From Geodermatophilus saharensis (GTDB lineage Bacteria > Actinomycetota > Actinomycetes > Mycobacteriales > Geodermatophilaceae), in the NCBI RefSeq assembly GCF_900188205.1, contig NZ_FZOH01000001.1, positions 592,359-656,358 on the forward strand: DNA of 64,000 nt. The letters are read 5' to 3'. A model generated the notes under the pieces. That model worked only from the letters and a program-made list of their open reading frames with translations, searched no databases and was not told the origin of the DNA. Shown here piece by piece: positions 8,553 to 16,581 of the stretch. The position numbers and the translations under genes were made by a program. Position 1 is the stretch's first letter. The number at the start of each line of letters is the position of its first letter.

Positions 8553-10124
8553 CTGAGCGAGCGCGCGCCCGCGACCCGGCCGGCCGAGCTGCCCGCCGAC
8601 CCCCCCGTCCCCGCCGGCCCGCCCGGTGCCGCGCTGCCCGGCTGGGTGGCGGCCGCGGTGACCTTCCTGTCCTCCGGCGCGGTGCTCGTGCTCGAGATCG
8701 TGGGGCTGCGGCTCATCGCGCCCTACGTCGGCATCACCCTGCAGACCAACACCGCGGTCATCGGGTTCGCGCTGGCCGCCATCGCCGTCGGCGCCTGGGC
8801 CGGTGGCGCCACGGCCGACCGCCGCGACCCCCGGCAGCTCATCGCGCCGCTGCTGGTCGCCGGCGGGGCGCTGGTGGTCGCCGTCCTGCCGCTGGTGCGC
8901 TTCACCGGGTCGCTGTTCACCGGTCCCGACGCCGGCAGCGTGCTGCTGCTGGCGGCCGTGGCGGTCGTGGTGCCGGCCGCGCTGCTCTCGGCGGTGCCGC
9001 CGATGGTGGTCAAGCTGCAGCTGGCCAGCCTGGCCGAGACCGGCTCGGTGGTCGGGAAGCTGTCGGGCATCGGCACCCTCGGCGGGATCGCGGCCACGTT
9101 CGGCACCGGCTTCCTGCTCGTCGCGGTGTTCCCGAGCAGCGGCATCCTCGTGGGCACCGGGCTGGTCACCGTCGCCGCCGGCGTCGCCGTGTGGCTGCTG
9201 CTGCGCCGCTCGCCCGGCGGCGCGGGGCGGCTGCCGACGGCGCTGCTGCTGCTCGCCGTCGCCGGGTCGCTGCTGGCCGCGGTGGCGCCCACGCCGTGCG
9301 AGGCGGAGACCTCCTACCACTGCGCCCGCGTCGTGGCCGACCCCGAGCGGGAGACCGGCCGGGTGCTGCTGCTCGACACCCTGCGGCACAGCTACGTCGA
9401 CCTCGCCGACCCCACGTACCTGGAGTTCGAGTACGTGCGCGCGATCGCCGCGGTCACCGACGTCATCGCCCCGCCGGGGGAGCCGCTGTCGGCGCTGCAC
9501 CTGGGCGGCGGCGGGCTCACCGTGCCGCGCTACCTCGCCGACGTGCGGCCCGGCACCACCAGCCGGGTGCTGGAGGTCGACCCGGGCGTCGTCGCGATCG
9601 ACCGCGAGCAGCTCGGCCTGGAGACGTCGGAGGACCTGCAGGTGCGGGTCGGCGACGCCCGCGTGGGGCTGACCGCCGAGCCGGCGGGGGAGCGCGACCT
9701 CGTCGTCGGCGACGCCTTCGGCGGGCTGTCGGTGCCCTGGCAGCTGACCACCGTGGAGGCGCTGGAGCTGGTCGACCGGGCGCTCACCGGCGACGGCGTC
9801 TACGTCGCCAACCTCATCGACCACCCGCCGCTGGGGTTCGTCCGCGCGGAGCTGGCCACGATGCGGCGGGTGTGGCCGCACGTGCTGCTGCTGGCGCGGG
9901 CCCCGGTGCTGGCGGGGGAGGACGGCGGCAACCTGGTCGCCGTCGGCGCGCACCGGCCGCTGGACGAGGCCGCCCTCGCCGACGCGCTGCACGCCCAGGA
10001 CTCGCAGTGGCGGGTCGCCTCCGGCGCCGAGGTGGCCGCCTTCGCCGGCGACGCGCGGGTGCTCACCGACGACGCCGCGCCGGTCGACCAGCTGCTGACG
10101 CCCTACGGCACCCCGGACCGCTGA
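8553..10124 (+). CDS. Fused MFS-like / spermidine synthase-like membrane protein
   Basis: A 523-residue fusion. The first roughly 240 residues contain about seven hydrophobic helices (starting WVAAAVTFLSSGAVLVLEIVGLRL); the rest is a Rossmann methyltransferase-like domain of the spermidine synthase type with LHLGGGGLTVPRYL, VLEVDPGVVAID and VVGDAFGGLSVP. Such fusions are common in bacteria and rarely make polyamines, so the true reaction is unknown. The likely start is CTG at 8553: AGGAG (8541-8545) lies seven bases upstream, starting on the last base of the SRAP stop, and the next candidate GTG would remove the cytosolic lead and sit at the first helix. Inner-membrane location is expected. 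Confidence 0.85.
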   Translation: MSERAPATRPAELPADPPVPAGPPGAALPGWVAAAVTFLSSGAVLVLEIVGLRLIAPYVGITLQTNTAVIGFALAAIAVGAWAGGATADRRDPRQLIAPLLVAGGALVVAVLPLVRFTGSLFTGPDAGSVLLLAAVAVVVPAALLSAVPPMVVKLQLASLAETGSVVGKLSGIGTLGGIAATFGTGFLLVAVFPSSGILVGTGLVTVAAGVAVWLLLRRSPGGAGRLPTALLLLAVAGSLLAAVAPTPCEAETSYHCARVVADPERETGRVLLLDTLRHSYVDLADPTYLEFEYVRAIAAVTDVIAPPGEPLSALHLGGGGLTVPRYLADVRPGTTSRVLEVDPGVVAIDREQLGLETSEDLQVRVGDARVGLTAEPAGERDLVVGDAFGGLSVPWQLTTVEALELVDRALTGDGVYVANLIDHPPLGFVRAELATMRRVWPHVLLLARAPVLAGEDGGNLVAVGAHRPLDEAALADALHAQDSQWRVASGAEVAAFAGDARVLTDDAAPVDQLLTPYGTPDR

Positions 10125-10136
10125 GCCGGCCGCAGG

Positions 10137-10610
10137 TCAGCGGCCGATGGACGCCGTGCGGGCGCGGGTGAGCCGCACCAGGTCGGCCGGCGCCAGCTCC
10201 ACCTGCAGCCCGCGCCGGCCGGCGCTGACCAGCACCGTGGGGAACCCCAGCGCCGACTCGTCGACGACGGTCGGGAGCGCCTTGCGCTGCCCCAGCGGGC
10301 TGATCCCGCCGACGACGTAGCCGGTGGTCCGCTCGGCGTCGGCCGGGTCGGCCATGACCGCCTTGCGCCCGCCGGCCGCGGTGGCCAGCGCCTTGAGGTC
10401 GAGGGTCCCGCTCACCGGGACGACGGCGACGGTCAGCGTGCCGTCGACGCGGGTGACCAGCGTCTTGAACACCTGCCGCGGGTCGGCGCCGAGCGCGGCC
10501 GCCGCGGCCTCGCCGTGACCCTGCTCGGCCGGGTGCGCGGGGTCGTAGGGGCGCAGGGTGTGCGCCACCCGGGCCTTCTCCAGGGCCCGCACCGCGGGGG
10601 TCGCCGCCAC
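10137..10610 (-). CDS. ybaK: YbaK/EbsC-type aminoacyl-tRNA deacylase
   Basis: Trans-editing factor of the YbaK/ProX superfamily, 157 residues, that hydrolyses Cys-tRNA(Pro) or a related mischarged tRNA. Visible: the helix [17 protein letters not shown], the conserved [12 protein letters not shown] with the catalytic Lys, [13 protein letters not shown], and [13 protein letters not shown] followed by [19 protein letters not shown]. The GTG at 10610 gives the family N-terminus; the longer open frame runs back into the sigma factor promoter and is not coding. No good ribosome binding site is seen. It is divergent from sigR and convergent with the membrane fusion gene. Confidence 0.9.
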   Translation of the reverse strand: MAATPAVRALEKARVAHTLRPYDPAHPAEQGHGEAAAAALGADPRQVFKTLVTRVDGTLTVAVVPVSGTLDLKALATAAGGRKAVMADPADAERTTGYVVGGISPLGQRKALPTVVDESALGFPTVLVSAGRRGLQVELAPADLVRLTRARTASIGR

Positions 10611-10664
10611 GGCCGGGGAGCGTAGCGACCGCCGTGGCGGGCCGCCGCCGACTTCGGGAGGCGG

Positions 10665-10692
10665 GGGAATGACGTCGCCGGGGGGTGCCGTT
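10665..10692 (+). promoter_or_regulatory. SigR/SigH-type promoter of the sigma factor gene
   Basis: GGGAAT (10665-10670) and GTT (10690-10692) are separated by 19 nt, or 18 nt if the -10 is read as CGTT. This is close to the GGGAAT-N18-GTT consensus I recall for SigR/SigH-type thiol-stress sigma factors and implies autoregulation. Transcription would start around 10698-10700, only a few bases before an in-frame GTG at 10702. Confidence 0.5.
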
Positions 10693-10830
10693 GCAGGGAT
10701 CGTGACCAGCACCGTCTCCAGTGCCCGCACGCGGGCTCCGCGCCGGCGGCCCCCGGGCCGGCCCGACGCCGCGCGACTAGGATCGACCGACGTGGTGGCC
10801 CGCCTCCGGGTGCCGCAGAGAGGACGGTCG

Positions 10831-11547
10831 GTGCCTGAGGAGACCCCGGGCGGGGACCCCGCCGTCGAGTCGGTCGAGACCCCGCGCGAGCAGGTGGTCG
10901 GGGCGCCGGTGGAGGTGCCCGAGGCCCGTGAGGGCGGCAGCCGCACCGAGGCCGCCGAGACCCGTGCCGAGCGCGACGCCCGCTTCGAGCGCGACGCGCT
11001 GCCCTTCCTCGACCAGCTCTACCCGGCGGCGCTGCGGATGACCCGCAACCCCGCCGACGCCGAGGACCTGGTCCAGGAGACGTTCGTCAAGGCCTACTCC
11101 GCGTTCCACCAGTTCGCCGAGGGCACCAACCTCAAGGCCTGGCTGTACCGGATCCTGACCAACACCTACATCAACAGCTACCGCAAGAAGCAGCGGCAGC
11201 CGCAGCAGTACCCCACCGACCAGGTGCAGGACTGGCAGCTCTACGCGGCGGAGGAGCACAGCTCCAGCGGGCTGCGCTCGGCGGAGATCGAGGCGCTGGA
11301 CCACCTGCCGGACTCCGACATCAAGGAGGCGCTGCAGCAGCTGCCCGAGGACTTCCGCCTGGCGGTCTACCTCGCCGACGTCGAGGGCTTCGCCTACAAG
11401 GAGATCGCCGAGATCATGGGCACGCCCATCGGCACGGTGATGTCCCGGCTGCACCGCGGCCGGCGGGGCCTGCAGCGGCTGCTGGCCGACTACGCCCGCG
11501 AGCGCGGCTTCGTCCGCGCCGGCGCCGGTGAGGAGGGGCGGTCGTGA
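10831..11547 (+). CDS. sigR: ECF sigma factor SigR/SigH (thiol-oxidative stress)
   Basis: Group IV sigma factor, 238 residues from the GTG at 10831 (GAGAGGA upstream). Region 2 is [33 protein letters not shown] with [20 protein letters not shown]; region 4 is [41 protein letters not shown]. The [13 protein letters not shown] segment and the paired zinc anti-sigma gene mark the SigR/SigH subgroup, which controls thioredoxin, mycothiol and proteolysis genes under disulfide stress. The frame is open upstream: a GTG at 10702, next to the predicted start site of the SigR-type promoter, would add 43 residues, recalling the unstable long isoform known from Streptomyces. Its stop overlaps the anti-sigma start as GTGA. 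Confidence 0.93.
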   Translation: MPEETPGGDPAVESVETPREQVVGAPVEVPEAREGGSRTEAAETRAERDARFERDALPFLDQLYPAALRMTRNPADAEDLVQETFVKAYSAFHQFAEGTNLKAWLYRILTNTYINSYRKKQRQPQQYPTDQVQDWQLYAAEEHSSSGLRSAEIEALDHLPDSDIKEALQQLPEDFRLAVYLADVEGFAYKEIAEIMGTPIGTVMSRLHRGRRGLQRLLADYARERGFVRAGAGEEGRS

Positions 11548-11876
11548 GCGCGGAGCACGAGCACGCGGACTCGTGCGACGACGTCCTGTCGCACGTCTTC
11601 GAGTTCCTCGACCACGAGACCGACGACGCCCGCCGCGCCGTCATCGCCGAGCACCTCGAGGACTGCTCGTCGTGCCTGCGGCAGTTCGGCATCGAGCAGG
11701 AGTTCAAGGCGCTGGTCCGCCGCCGCTGCGGCGGTGACAAGCCGCCGCTGGGCCTGCGCGACCGGATCAAGCTGCAGCTGACCACCGTCTCCTTCGAGGA
11801 GGACGGCACGCACGTCAGCGTCGAGCAGGTGCGCACCGAGGTCGTGCGCACCGACTGGGCCGCCGACGAGGCGTAG
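11544..11876 (+). CDS. rsrA: Zinc-binding anti-sigma factor (RsrA/RshA family)
   Basis: A 110-residue redox-sensitive anti-sigma factor that holds SigR inactive until its zinc-site cysteines oxidise. The ZAS motif is present as [13 protein letters not shown] (H-x3-C-x2-C), with an additional N-terminal Cys in [11 protein letters not shown] and a Cys near [10 protein letters not shown], giving the usual ligand set. The C-terminal half, with [18 protein letters not shown], matches mycobacterial RshA-like proteins more than Streptomyces RsrA by length. Translation is coupled to sigR through a GTGA overlap. A strong hairpin terminator follows directly. Confidence 0.93.
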   Translation: MSAEHEHADSCDDVLSHVFEFLDHETDDARRAVIAEHLEDCSSCLRQFGIEQEFKALVRRRCGGDKPPLGLRDRIKLQLTTVSFEEDGTHVSVEQVRTEVVRTDWAADEA

Positions 11877-11888
11877 ACCCACCCGCAC

Positions 11889-11937
11889 AGACGACGGCGC
11901 CCCGCCCCGGAGATCCGGGAGCGGGGCGCCGTCGTCT
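11889..11937. terminator. Bidirectional hairpin terminator between rsrA and bL37
   Basis: A perfect 17-bp stem, arms 11889-11905 and 11921-11937, with a 15-nt loop that can itself pair through CCGGA and TCCGG. It separates convergent rsrA and the bL37 gene and so can serve both. No U-tract is present, as is common in high-GC actinobacteria. Confidence 0.85.
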
Positions 11938-11941
11938 GGTC

Positions 11942-12016
11942 CTAGGCGTTGGGGCGCTTGCCGTGGTTGGCCTTGTTCCCCTTGCGGGAGCGACGCTTGC
12001 GTCCGCGCTTGGACAT
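11942..12016 (-). CDS. Ribosomal protein bL37
   Basis: A 24-residue, extremely basic protein reading MSKRGRKRRSRKG at the start and ending NKANHGKRPNA. This matches the small actinobacterial 50S protein bL37 first seen in mycobacterial ribosome structures, in both length and the conserved NHGKRPN tail. The start is supported by a very strong ribosome binding site, AAGGAGGG, seven bases upstream, as expected for a highly expressed ribosomal protein. It is easily missed by gene callers because of its size. It lies in the SigR block, as I recall for related genomes. Confidence 0.9.
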   Translation of the reverse strand: MSKRGRKRRSRKGNKANHGKRPNA

Positions 12017-12199
12017 CGCTGCCCTCCTTCCCTCGTCGTCGGGTGCCGGGCGCCGGGTGTCGCCCGATGGTCTGTCCCCAGGGTCCCACAGGCGGGGGAG
12101 AGCGACCCGGCCGGTGCGGCGGGTGTCGCAGGCGGCAGGCACGATGGGGCAGGCCGGGACGACGGTGACCCGGCACGGTGGACGGGGAGGGCCGGGAGC

Positions 12200-13249
12200 G
12201 TGGCGCAGCACGGGATCGAGAGCGTGCTCGTGGCGGGACGCGGGCCGGCCGCGTGTGCGGTGATCACGGCCTGCTCCCGGCTCGGCGTGAAGGCCGTCGC
12301 CGTCTACTCCGACGCCGAGCGGTCGGCGCGGCACGTCCGCCTGGCCGACGACGCCGTGCTGCTCGGGCCCGCCCCGGCGGCCGAGTCCTACCTCGCCGTC
12401 GACCGGATCGTCGAGGCCGCCCGCCGCAGCGGCGCCGGCGCCGTCCTGCCCGTGCCCCCGGCGCTGGCGGGCAACGCGGCGCTGGCCGCCGAGGTGGCCG
12501 CCGCCGGCCTCACCTGGGTCGGGCCGCCGGCCGAGGTGCTCGAGCGGCTCGGTGGCGACGGCGTCGAGCCCGCCAGCGAGCACGGCCTGCTGGCGCTGGT
12601 CACCGACGAGGGCCTGCGCTACCCGACGACGGTCTCCCGCGACCGGGCCGCCGGCATCGCCCGCGTGTCCTGGACGCCCGAGCCCCCCGGCGAGATGCCC
12701 GTCGGCGCCAAGCGGCTGGCCGAGGTCGGCTGGCGCGGGCTGGTCACCGTCGGCGTCGACGCCGACGGCGAGCTCGGCGAGGTCGCGGCCGGCTTCTCCC
12801 TCGACATGGCGGTGCTCGAGCGGGCGCACCGCGTCGACGCCGTCGACCTCGCGCTCGCCGCGGCCGCCGGGGAGCGCGCACCCCGCCGTCGCACCGTCGA
12901 GGAGCACCCGCCGCGGGCCGCCGTCGCGGTGCAGCTGCGCTCCACGCTGCCGCCGGGGCAGGCGGGCCGGGTCTCCGGCCGGCTCCCCAGCGCCGGGCGG
13001 TTGCGCGGCACCGCCGGCCAGACGGAGGTGGTCGCGGTCAGCGGCTACGACCCGGGTGACCGGCTCGACCCCTGGTACGACGCGCTCCTGGCCACCGTCA
13101 GCGCCGGCGCGGCCGACACCGCCACCGCCGCCCGCGCGGCCGGCGCCGCGCTCACCGACCTGCCCGAGACCGGCGTGCCGCACGACGGCCCGGAGGTGTG
13201 CGCGGTGCTGCAGCGGCTGGCCGACGGCGACCCCGAGCCCGGCGCCTGA
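12200..13249 (+). CDS. Biotin carboxylase-like protein lacking the ATP-grasp core
   Basis: A 349-residue protein whose first 115 residues follow the biotin carboxylase N-terminal domain (SVLVAGRGPAACAVITACSRLGVKAVAVYSDAERSARHVRLADDAVLLGPAP pattern) and whose end resembles the C-terminal domain (HRVDAVDLALAAAAGE, LDPWYDALLATV). True subunits are about 450 residues; here the glycine-rich ATP-grasp loop and the HPGYGFLSEN signature are missing, the latter replaced by LPVPPALAGNA. I infer it cannot carboxylate biotin and is a pseudoenzyme. GTG start with GGGAG six bases upstream. It is followed 75 nt later by a stand-alone biotinyl carrier, suggesting they work together, and lies between sigR-rsrA and pdtaS-whiB1. 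Confidence 0.75.
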   Translation: MAQHGIESVLVAGRGPAACAVITACSRLGVKAVAVYSDAERSARHVRLADDAVLLGPAPAAESYLAVDRIVEAARRSGAGAVLPVPPALAGNAALAAEVAAAGLTWVGPPAEVLERLGGDGVEPASEHGLLALVTDEGLRYPTTVSRDRAAGIARVSWTPEPPGEMPVGAKRLAEVGWRGLVTVGVDADGELGEVAAGFSLDMAVLERAHRVDAVDLALAAAAGERAPRRRTVEEHPPRAAVAVQLRSTLPPGQAGRVSGRLPSAGRLRGTAGQTEVVAVSGYDPGDRLDPWYDALLATVSAGAADTATAARAAGAALTDLPETGVPHDGPEVCAVLQRLADGDPEPGA

Positions 13250-13324
13250 CAGGACCGTCCCGTGCGTCTCCTGCTGGGGACGCGGCCTGCTTGGATGGGG
13301 CATCCGGCTCGAGGAGGGTGCTGC

Positions 13325-13549
13325 GTGAGGGTCGAGGAGATCCACGCCGAGATGGTGTCCAGCGTGTGGAAGGTCCTCGTCGCCCCGGGGGCCGAGGTCG
13401 GTGCGGGGGACACCCTGGTGATCCTCGAGTCGATGAAGATGGAGATCCCCGTGCTCACCGAGCGCGCCGGGGTCGTGCAGGAGCTGCACGTCGTCGAGGG
13501 CGAGGTGCTGCAGGAGGGCGACCTCATCGCCACCGTCGCCGACGCCTGA
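13325..13549 (+). CDS. Stand-alone biotinyl (BCCP-like) carrier protein
   Basis: A 74-residue biotin-attachment domain. The biotinylation motif is LVILESMKMEIPV with the acceptor Lys near residue 38, preceded by VAPGAEVGAGD and followed by EGEVLQEGDLIATV, so nearly the whole protein is one barrel. It resembles the mycobacterial small biotinylated protein TB7.3 (Rv3221c), which also lies beside sigH/rshA. It has no carboxylase or transferase domain of its own. The GTG at 13325 with GAGGAGG upstream is chosen over the longer open frame. The adjacent pseudo-biotin carboxylase is the obvious partner; the physiological role is unknown. Confidence 0.9.
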   Translation: MRVEEIHAEMVSSVWKVLVAPGAEVGAGDTLVILESMKMEIPVLTERAGVVQELHVVEGEVLQEGDLIATVADA

Positions 13550-13564
13550 GCGGCGCCGGCCCGC

Positions 13565-14359
13565 TCAGGGCGCCCGCCGGGCCAGCGCGCCCAGCCGCCG
13601 CCCGAGGAGCTCGTAGACCTCCGGGTGGACGCTCATGCCGACGTGGCTGGAGTCGACGTGGACGTTCTCGGCCGCCGGGTCCAGGCAGGCGTGCCAGTCG
13701 ACCACCCAGTCGGCGCGCGAGTACACCGAGACGTACGGGACGCCGGCGGGGAACGGCCGGTCCAGCTCGTCGGCCAGCTGGTCGGCGCAGCCGCCCTGCA
13801 GGCAGTCGTCGACGAACAGGCCCGGGACGCCGGCGCCGCCGAGGGCGGCCACCAGCCGGACCTGCGCGGCGACCAGCGGGTTGATCGCCATGTGGTCGAC
13901 GTTCGGGCTGCCCAGCGTGACGATCCCGGTGACCCGGTCGGGCCGGCGTGCCGCCAGCAGCTTGGCGAACAGCCCGCCGCGGCTCTGGCCGACGACCGCC
14001 GCCGGCCGCCCGGTCCGGTCGGTGAGGTCGACCAGGCGGCGCTCGAGGCGCTCCACCGCCCGCCGGGTGCAGTCGACGTTCACGCGGATCTGCGACGTGC
14101 ACGTGCGGTAGCCCCGCCTGCGCAGCCAGCTCTCCATCAGCGACAGCGACGGGTCGCCGGCGAGGAAGCCGGGGACGAGCAGCACCGGCAGCCCGCCGCC
14201 GTCCGGGACGCCGTGGCCGCGCCACACCGGCGAGCGCAGCAGGGCGGCCGCCTCGCGCCACGGCCGCTGGGCGGCGAGCAGCGTGGCGAGCGGCGAGGCG
14301 CCCTCCCACGGGGGAGCCTCCCCAGGGGACGTCCGGGTGGGGAGCGCGGCAGTGCGCAT
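13565..14359 (-). CDS. Alpha/beta hydrolase, lipase-like
   Basis: A 264-residue serine hydrolase with HGVPDGGGLPVLLVPGFLAGDPS (oxyanion strand), nucleophile elbow VVGQSRGG, an acid in the SRADWVVDW segment and a C-terminal His in VDSSHVGMSVHPEV. The order and PGF start resemble class 2 or PGAP1-like lipases and the triacylglycerol or wax ester lipases found near WS/DGAT genes. Cys pairs (CLQGGC) may form a disulfide. No signal peptide is evident from the ATG at 14359, chosen because the earlier frame is a Glu/Asp run without coding sense and GAGGAC precedes this ATG. Divergent from the acyltransferase gene, with a CRP-like site between them. Confidence 0.85.
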   Translation of the reverse strand: MRTAALPTRTSPGEAPPWEGASPLATLLAAQRPWREAAALLRSPVWRGHGVPDGGGLPVLLVPGFLAGDPSLSLMESWLRRRGYRTCTSQIRVNVDCTRRAVERLERRLVDLTDRTGRPAAVVGQSRGGLFAKLLAARRPDRVTGIVTLGSPNVDHMAINPLVAAQVRLVAALGGAGVPGLFVDDCLQGGCADQLADELDRPFPAGVPYVSVYSRADWVVDWHACLDPAAENVHVDSSHVGMSVHPEVYELLGRRLGALARRAP

Positions 14360-14442
14360 GTCGTCCTCGTCCTCGTCCTCGTCGACGGCCGGCGACGGTG
14401 GGTGCCCCACCCCGCGGCGGGGCGGCCGACCGCCTGCAGGAG

Positions 14443-14462
14443 AGTGTGAGGGCTGACACACT
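14443..14462. promoter_or_regulatory. CRP-like operator
   Basis: AGTGTG and CACACT are exact complements separated by 8 nt; read as TGTGA-N6-ACACA it matches 9 of 10 positions of the cAMP receptor protein consensus. It lies 64 nt before the WS/DGAT start and 84 nt from the divergent hydrolase start, so it could control either or both. Confidence 0.5.
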
Positions 14463-14525
14463 TCCCCACACCACGGGGCCGGGTGCCCCGCCGGTTCCCG
14501 CCGCCGAGCCGAGGAGGACAGGGCG

Positions 14526-16049
14526 ATGAAGCAGCTGTCAGGACTGGACGCGGCGTTCCTGCACCTGGAGACGTCAGCCCAGTTCGGCCACGTCTCGAGC
14601 GTGTCGATCTACTCCCGCCCCGACGACCCCGACTACCGGCCCTACGACGCCTGGCGGGCGCAGCTGCAGCAGCGGCTGCACCTGCTCGAACCGCTGCGCC
14701 GGCGCCTGGCGGAGGTCCCCCTGGGCCTGGACCACCCGTACTGGGTGGCCGACGCCTCCTTCGACCTGGACTTCCACGTGCGCCACACGGCCGTCCCGCC
14801 GCCGGGCTCCGACGACCAGCTCGCCGCCCTCGTCGGGCGCCTGGTGTCCCGGCCGCTGGACCGGCGCAAGCCGCTGTGGCTGTCCTACGTCATCGAGGGC
14901 CTGCCCGACCGGCGCTTCGCGATCCTGACGATCGTCCACCACGCCACCATCGACGGTGCCTCCGGCGTCGAGCTGATGACGCTGATGCTCGACGACCGCC
15001 CCGAGGGCGGCACGGTGCCGCCCGAGGGGGAGTCCTGGACGCCCGAGCGGCCGCCGGGAGACCTGGAGATGCTGGCGCGCGGCGCGCTCGGCCTGGCCCG
15101 CAAGCCCGCACGCGGGGTGCTGCTGGCCACCCGCACGGCCCGCGAGATCGGCCGGGCGACGCGCAACCCCGTGCTGGTGCGGGCGGCCAACGACGTCCGG
15201 CGGAGCCTGCGCGGGCCGGTCGGCACGGTGCTCAACCTCGGCCGGTCCCGTCCCGAGGAGCCCGACCAGCCCCCGCCCCTGCCCAGCGTCCGGCCGCCGC
15301 GCACGCCCTTCAACGGGCCCATCACCCCGCACCGCAAGCTCGCCATCGCCTCGACGTCGCTCGACGTGGTCCGGCAGGTCAAGTCGGCGCTGGGGGCCAC
15401 GGTCAACGACGTCGTCATGGCCGCGTGCGCCGGTGGCCTGCGCACCTGGCTCGACCGGCGCGGGGCGCTGCCGGACGACCCGCTCGTGGCACTGGTGCCC
15501 GTCTCCGTGCGGACCGGGGAGGAGACCGACCGCTGGACCAACCGGGTGTCGATGCTCTCGGCCGTCCTGCCTACCGACGAGCCCGACCCCGTGCGGCGGG
15601 TCCGGCGCGTGCACGAGGCGATGGCCAGCAGCAAGGAGCTGTTCTCGGCGCTGCCGGCCGAGCGGCTCACCGACTTCGCGGAGTTCCCGCCGCCGGCGGT
15701 CTTCGCGCGGGCGATGCGGCTGAGCGCCCGGCTGCGCCTGGGCTCGCGGCTCACGCCGGGGAACCTGGTGATCTCCAACGTGCCCGGCCCGCGCACGCCG
15801 CTCTACGCGGCGGGCGCCCGCCTCGAGCACTACTTCCCGGTCTCGACGATCGTCGAGGGGCAGGGGCTCAACATCACGGTGCAGAGCTACCTCGACCGGC
15901 TCGACTGGGGGCTGGTCTCCTGCGCCGAGCTGCTGCCCGACGTCGACGTGCTGCTGCGCGACGTCCTCGACGAGCTCGACGCGCTCGCTGCCGCGGCGGG
16001 CGTCGCGGTGCCGGGCAGCGCGCCGGCCGCTCAGAGCTCCAGCACGTAG
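14526..16049 (+). CDS. Wax ester synthase / diacylglycerol acyltransferase (WS/DGAT)
   Basis: Acyl-CoA-dependent O-acyltransferase that makes wax esters or triacylglycerol storage lipid at the membrane surface. 507 residues. The catalytic motif is VHHATIDG (His-His-x3-Asp-Gly, about residues 138-144), preceded by RKPLWLSYVIEGL (PLW block) and followed by GATVNDVVMA (ND block) and NLVISNVPGPRTPLY near the end. The N-terminal MKQLSGLDAAFLHLET is typical of the family. GAGGAGGA supports the ATG. The divergent lipase-like hydrolase suggests a storage-lipid module. It overlaps the convergent acetyltransferase gene by 19 nt. Confidence 0.92.
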   Translation: MKQLSGLDAAFLHLETSAQFGHVSSVSIYSRPDDPDYRPYDAWRAQLQQRLHLLEPLRRRLAEVPLGLDHPYWVADASFDLDFHVRHTAVPPPGSDDQLAALVGRLVSRPLDRRKPLWLSYVIEGLPDRRFAILTIVHHATIDGASGVELMTLMLDDRPEGGTVPPEGESWTPERPPGDLEMLARGALGLARKPARGVLLATRTAREIGRATRNPVLVRAANDVRRSLRGPVGTVLNLGRSRPEEPDQPPPLPSVRPPRTPFNGPITPHRKLAIASTSLDVVRQVKSALGATVNDVVMAACAGGLRTWLDRRGALPDDPLVALVPVSVRTGEETDRWTNRVSMLSAVLPTDEPDPVRRVRRVHEAMASSKELFSALPAERLTDFAEFPPPAVFARAMRLSARLRLGSRLTPGNLVISNVPGPRTPLYAAGARLEHYFPVSTIVEGQGLNITVQSYLDRLDWGLVSCAELLPDVDVLLRDVLDELDALAAAAGVAVPGSAPAAQSSST

Positions 16050-16537
16050 ACCAGCAGGTCGATGCCCGGGCGCGGGCTCCAGTCGCGTCCGGGCAGCCGG
16101 GTGAAGCCGAGCCGGTCGTAGAGGCGGTGCGCGGCGGTCATCCGCGGGTCGGTGGACAGCACCACCCGCCGCTTGCCCGCCGCGCGGGCCCGGTCCAGGC
16201 ACACCCGCACCAGCGACTCGCCCACGCCGCGGCCGCGCACCGCCGGGTCGACGACGAGCATCCGGAAGGCGGCCTCGTCGTCCCCGGCGGTGACCTCGCC
16301 GAAGTCGCCGTCGAGCACCAGCGCGACCGCGCCGACGACCCGCCCGCCGTCGCGGGCCACCAGCAGCTGCGAGCGGCCGGCCCGGTGCTCGACGTCGGCC
16401 AGCTGCCCGAGGTACTCCTCGGAGGCCAGCCGCTCGTCGCGGTACACCGAGACGGTCAGCTCGGCGATCGCCGGCCAGTCGGCGCGGACGGCGTCCTCGA
16501 CGGTCAGCGGGGTCAGGTCGCGGGAGGGGAGGGCCAC
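16031..16537 (-). CDS. GNAT-family N-acetyltransferase
   Basis: A 168-residue acetyl-CoA-dependent N-acyltransferase. The acetyl-CoA loop is RMLVVDPAVRGRGVGESLVRVCL (V/I-x-P-x2-R-G-x-G-x-G), followed by LYDRLGFTRLPGRDW. The substrate is unknown. It starts with GTG; a -10-like TAGGCT lies 8 nt before it and no ribosome binding site is seen, so the mRNA is probably leaderless. Only 44 nt separate it from divergent pdtaS, whose own -10 lies back to back. Confidence 0.85.
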   Translation of the reverse strand: MALPSRDLTPLTVEDAVRADWPAIAELTVSVYRDERLASEEYLGQLADVEHRAGRSQLLVARDGGRVVGAVALVLDGDFGEVTAGDDEAAFRMLVVDPAVRGRGVGESLVRVCLDRARAAGKRRVVLSTDPRMTAAHRLYDRLGFTRLPGRDWSPRPGIDLLVYVLEL

Positions 16538-16545
16538 GGGGGGCC

Positions 16546-16573
16546 AGCCTAGGAGGGGGGCGGGCCATACGCT
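16546..16573. promoter_or_regulatory. Back-to-back leaderless promoters (GNAT / pdtaS)
   Basis: Minus-strand TAGGCT (16546-16551) ends 8 nt before the GNAT GTG, and plus-strand TACGCT (16568-16573) ends 8 nt before the pdtaS ATG. Two -10 elements 16 nt apart in a 44-nt spacer mean the two promoters must overlap and may exclude each other. Inference from layout. Confidence 0.5.
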
Positions 16574-16581
16574 CGGTCCCG

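Noticed and set aside
10558..10830. Sigma factor gene starting at 10558
   Set aside because: The frame is open, but the first part lies upstream of the predicted promoter and has no ribosome binding site; only the GTG at 10702 was kept as a possible alternative start.
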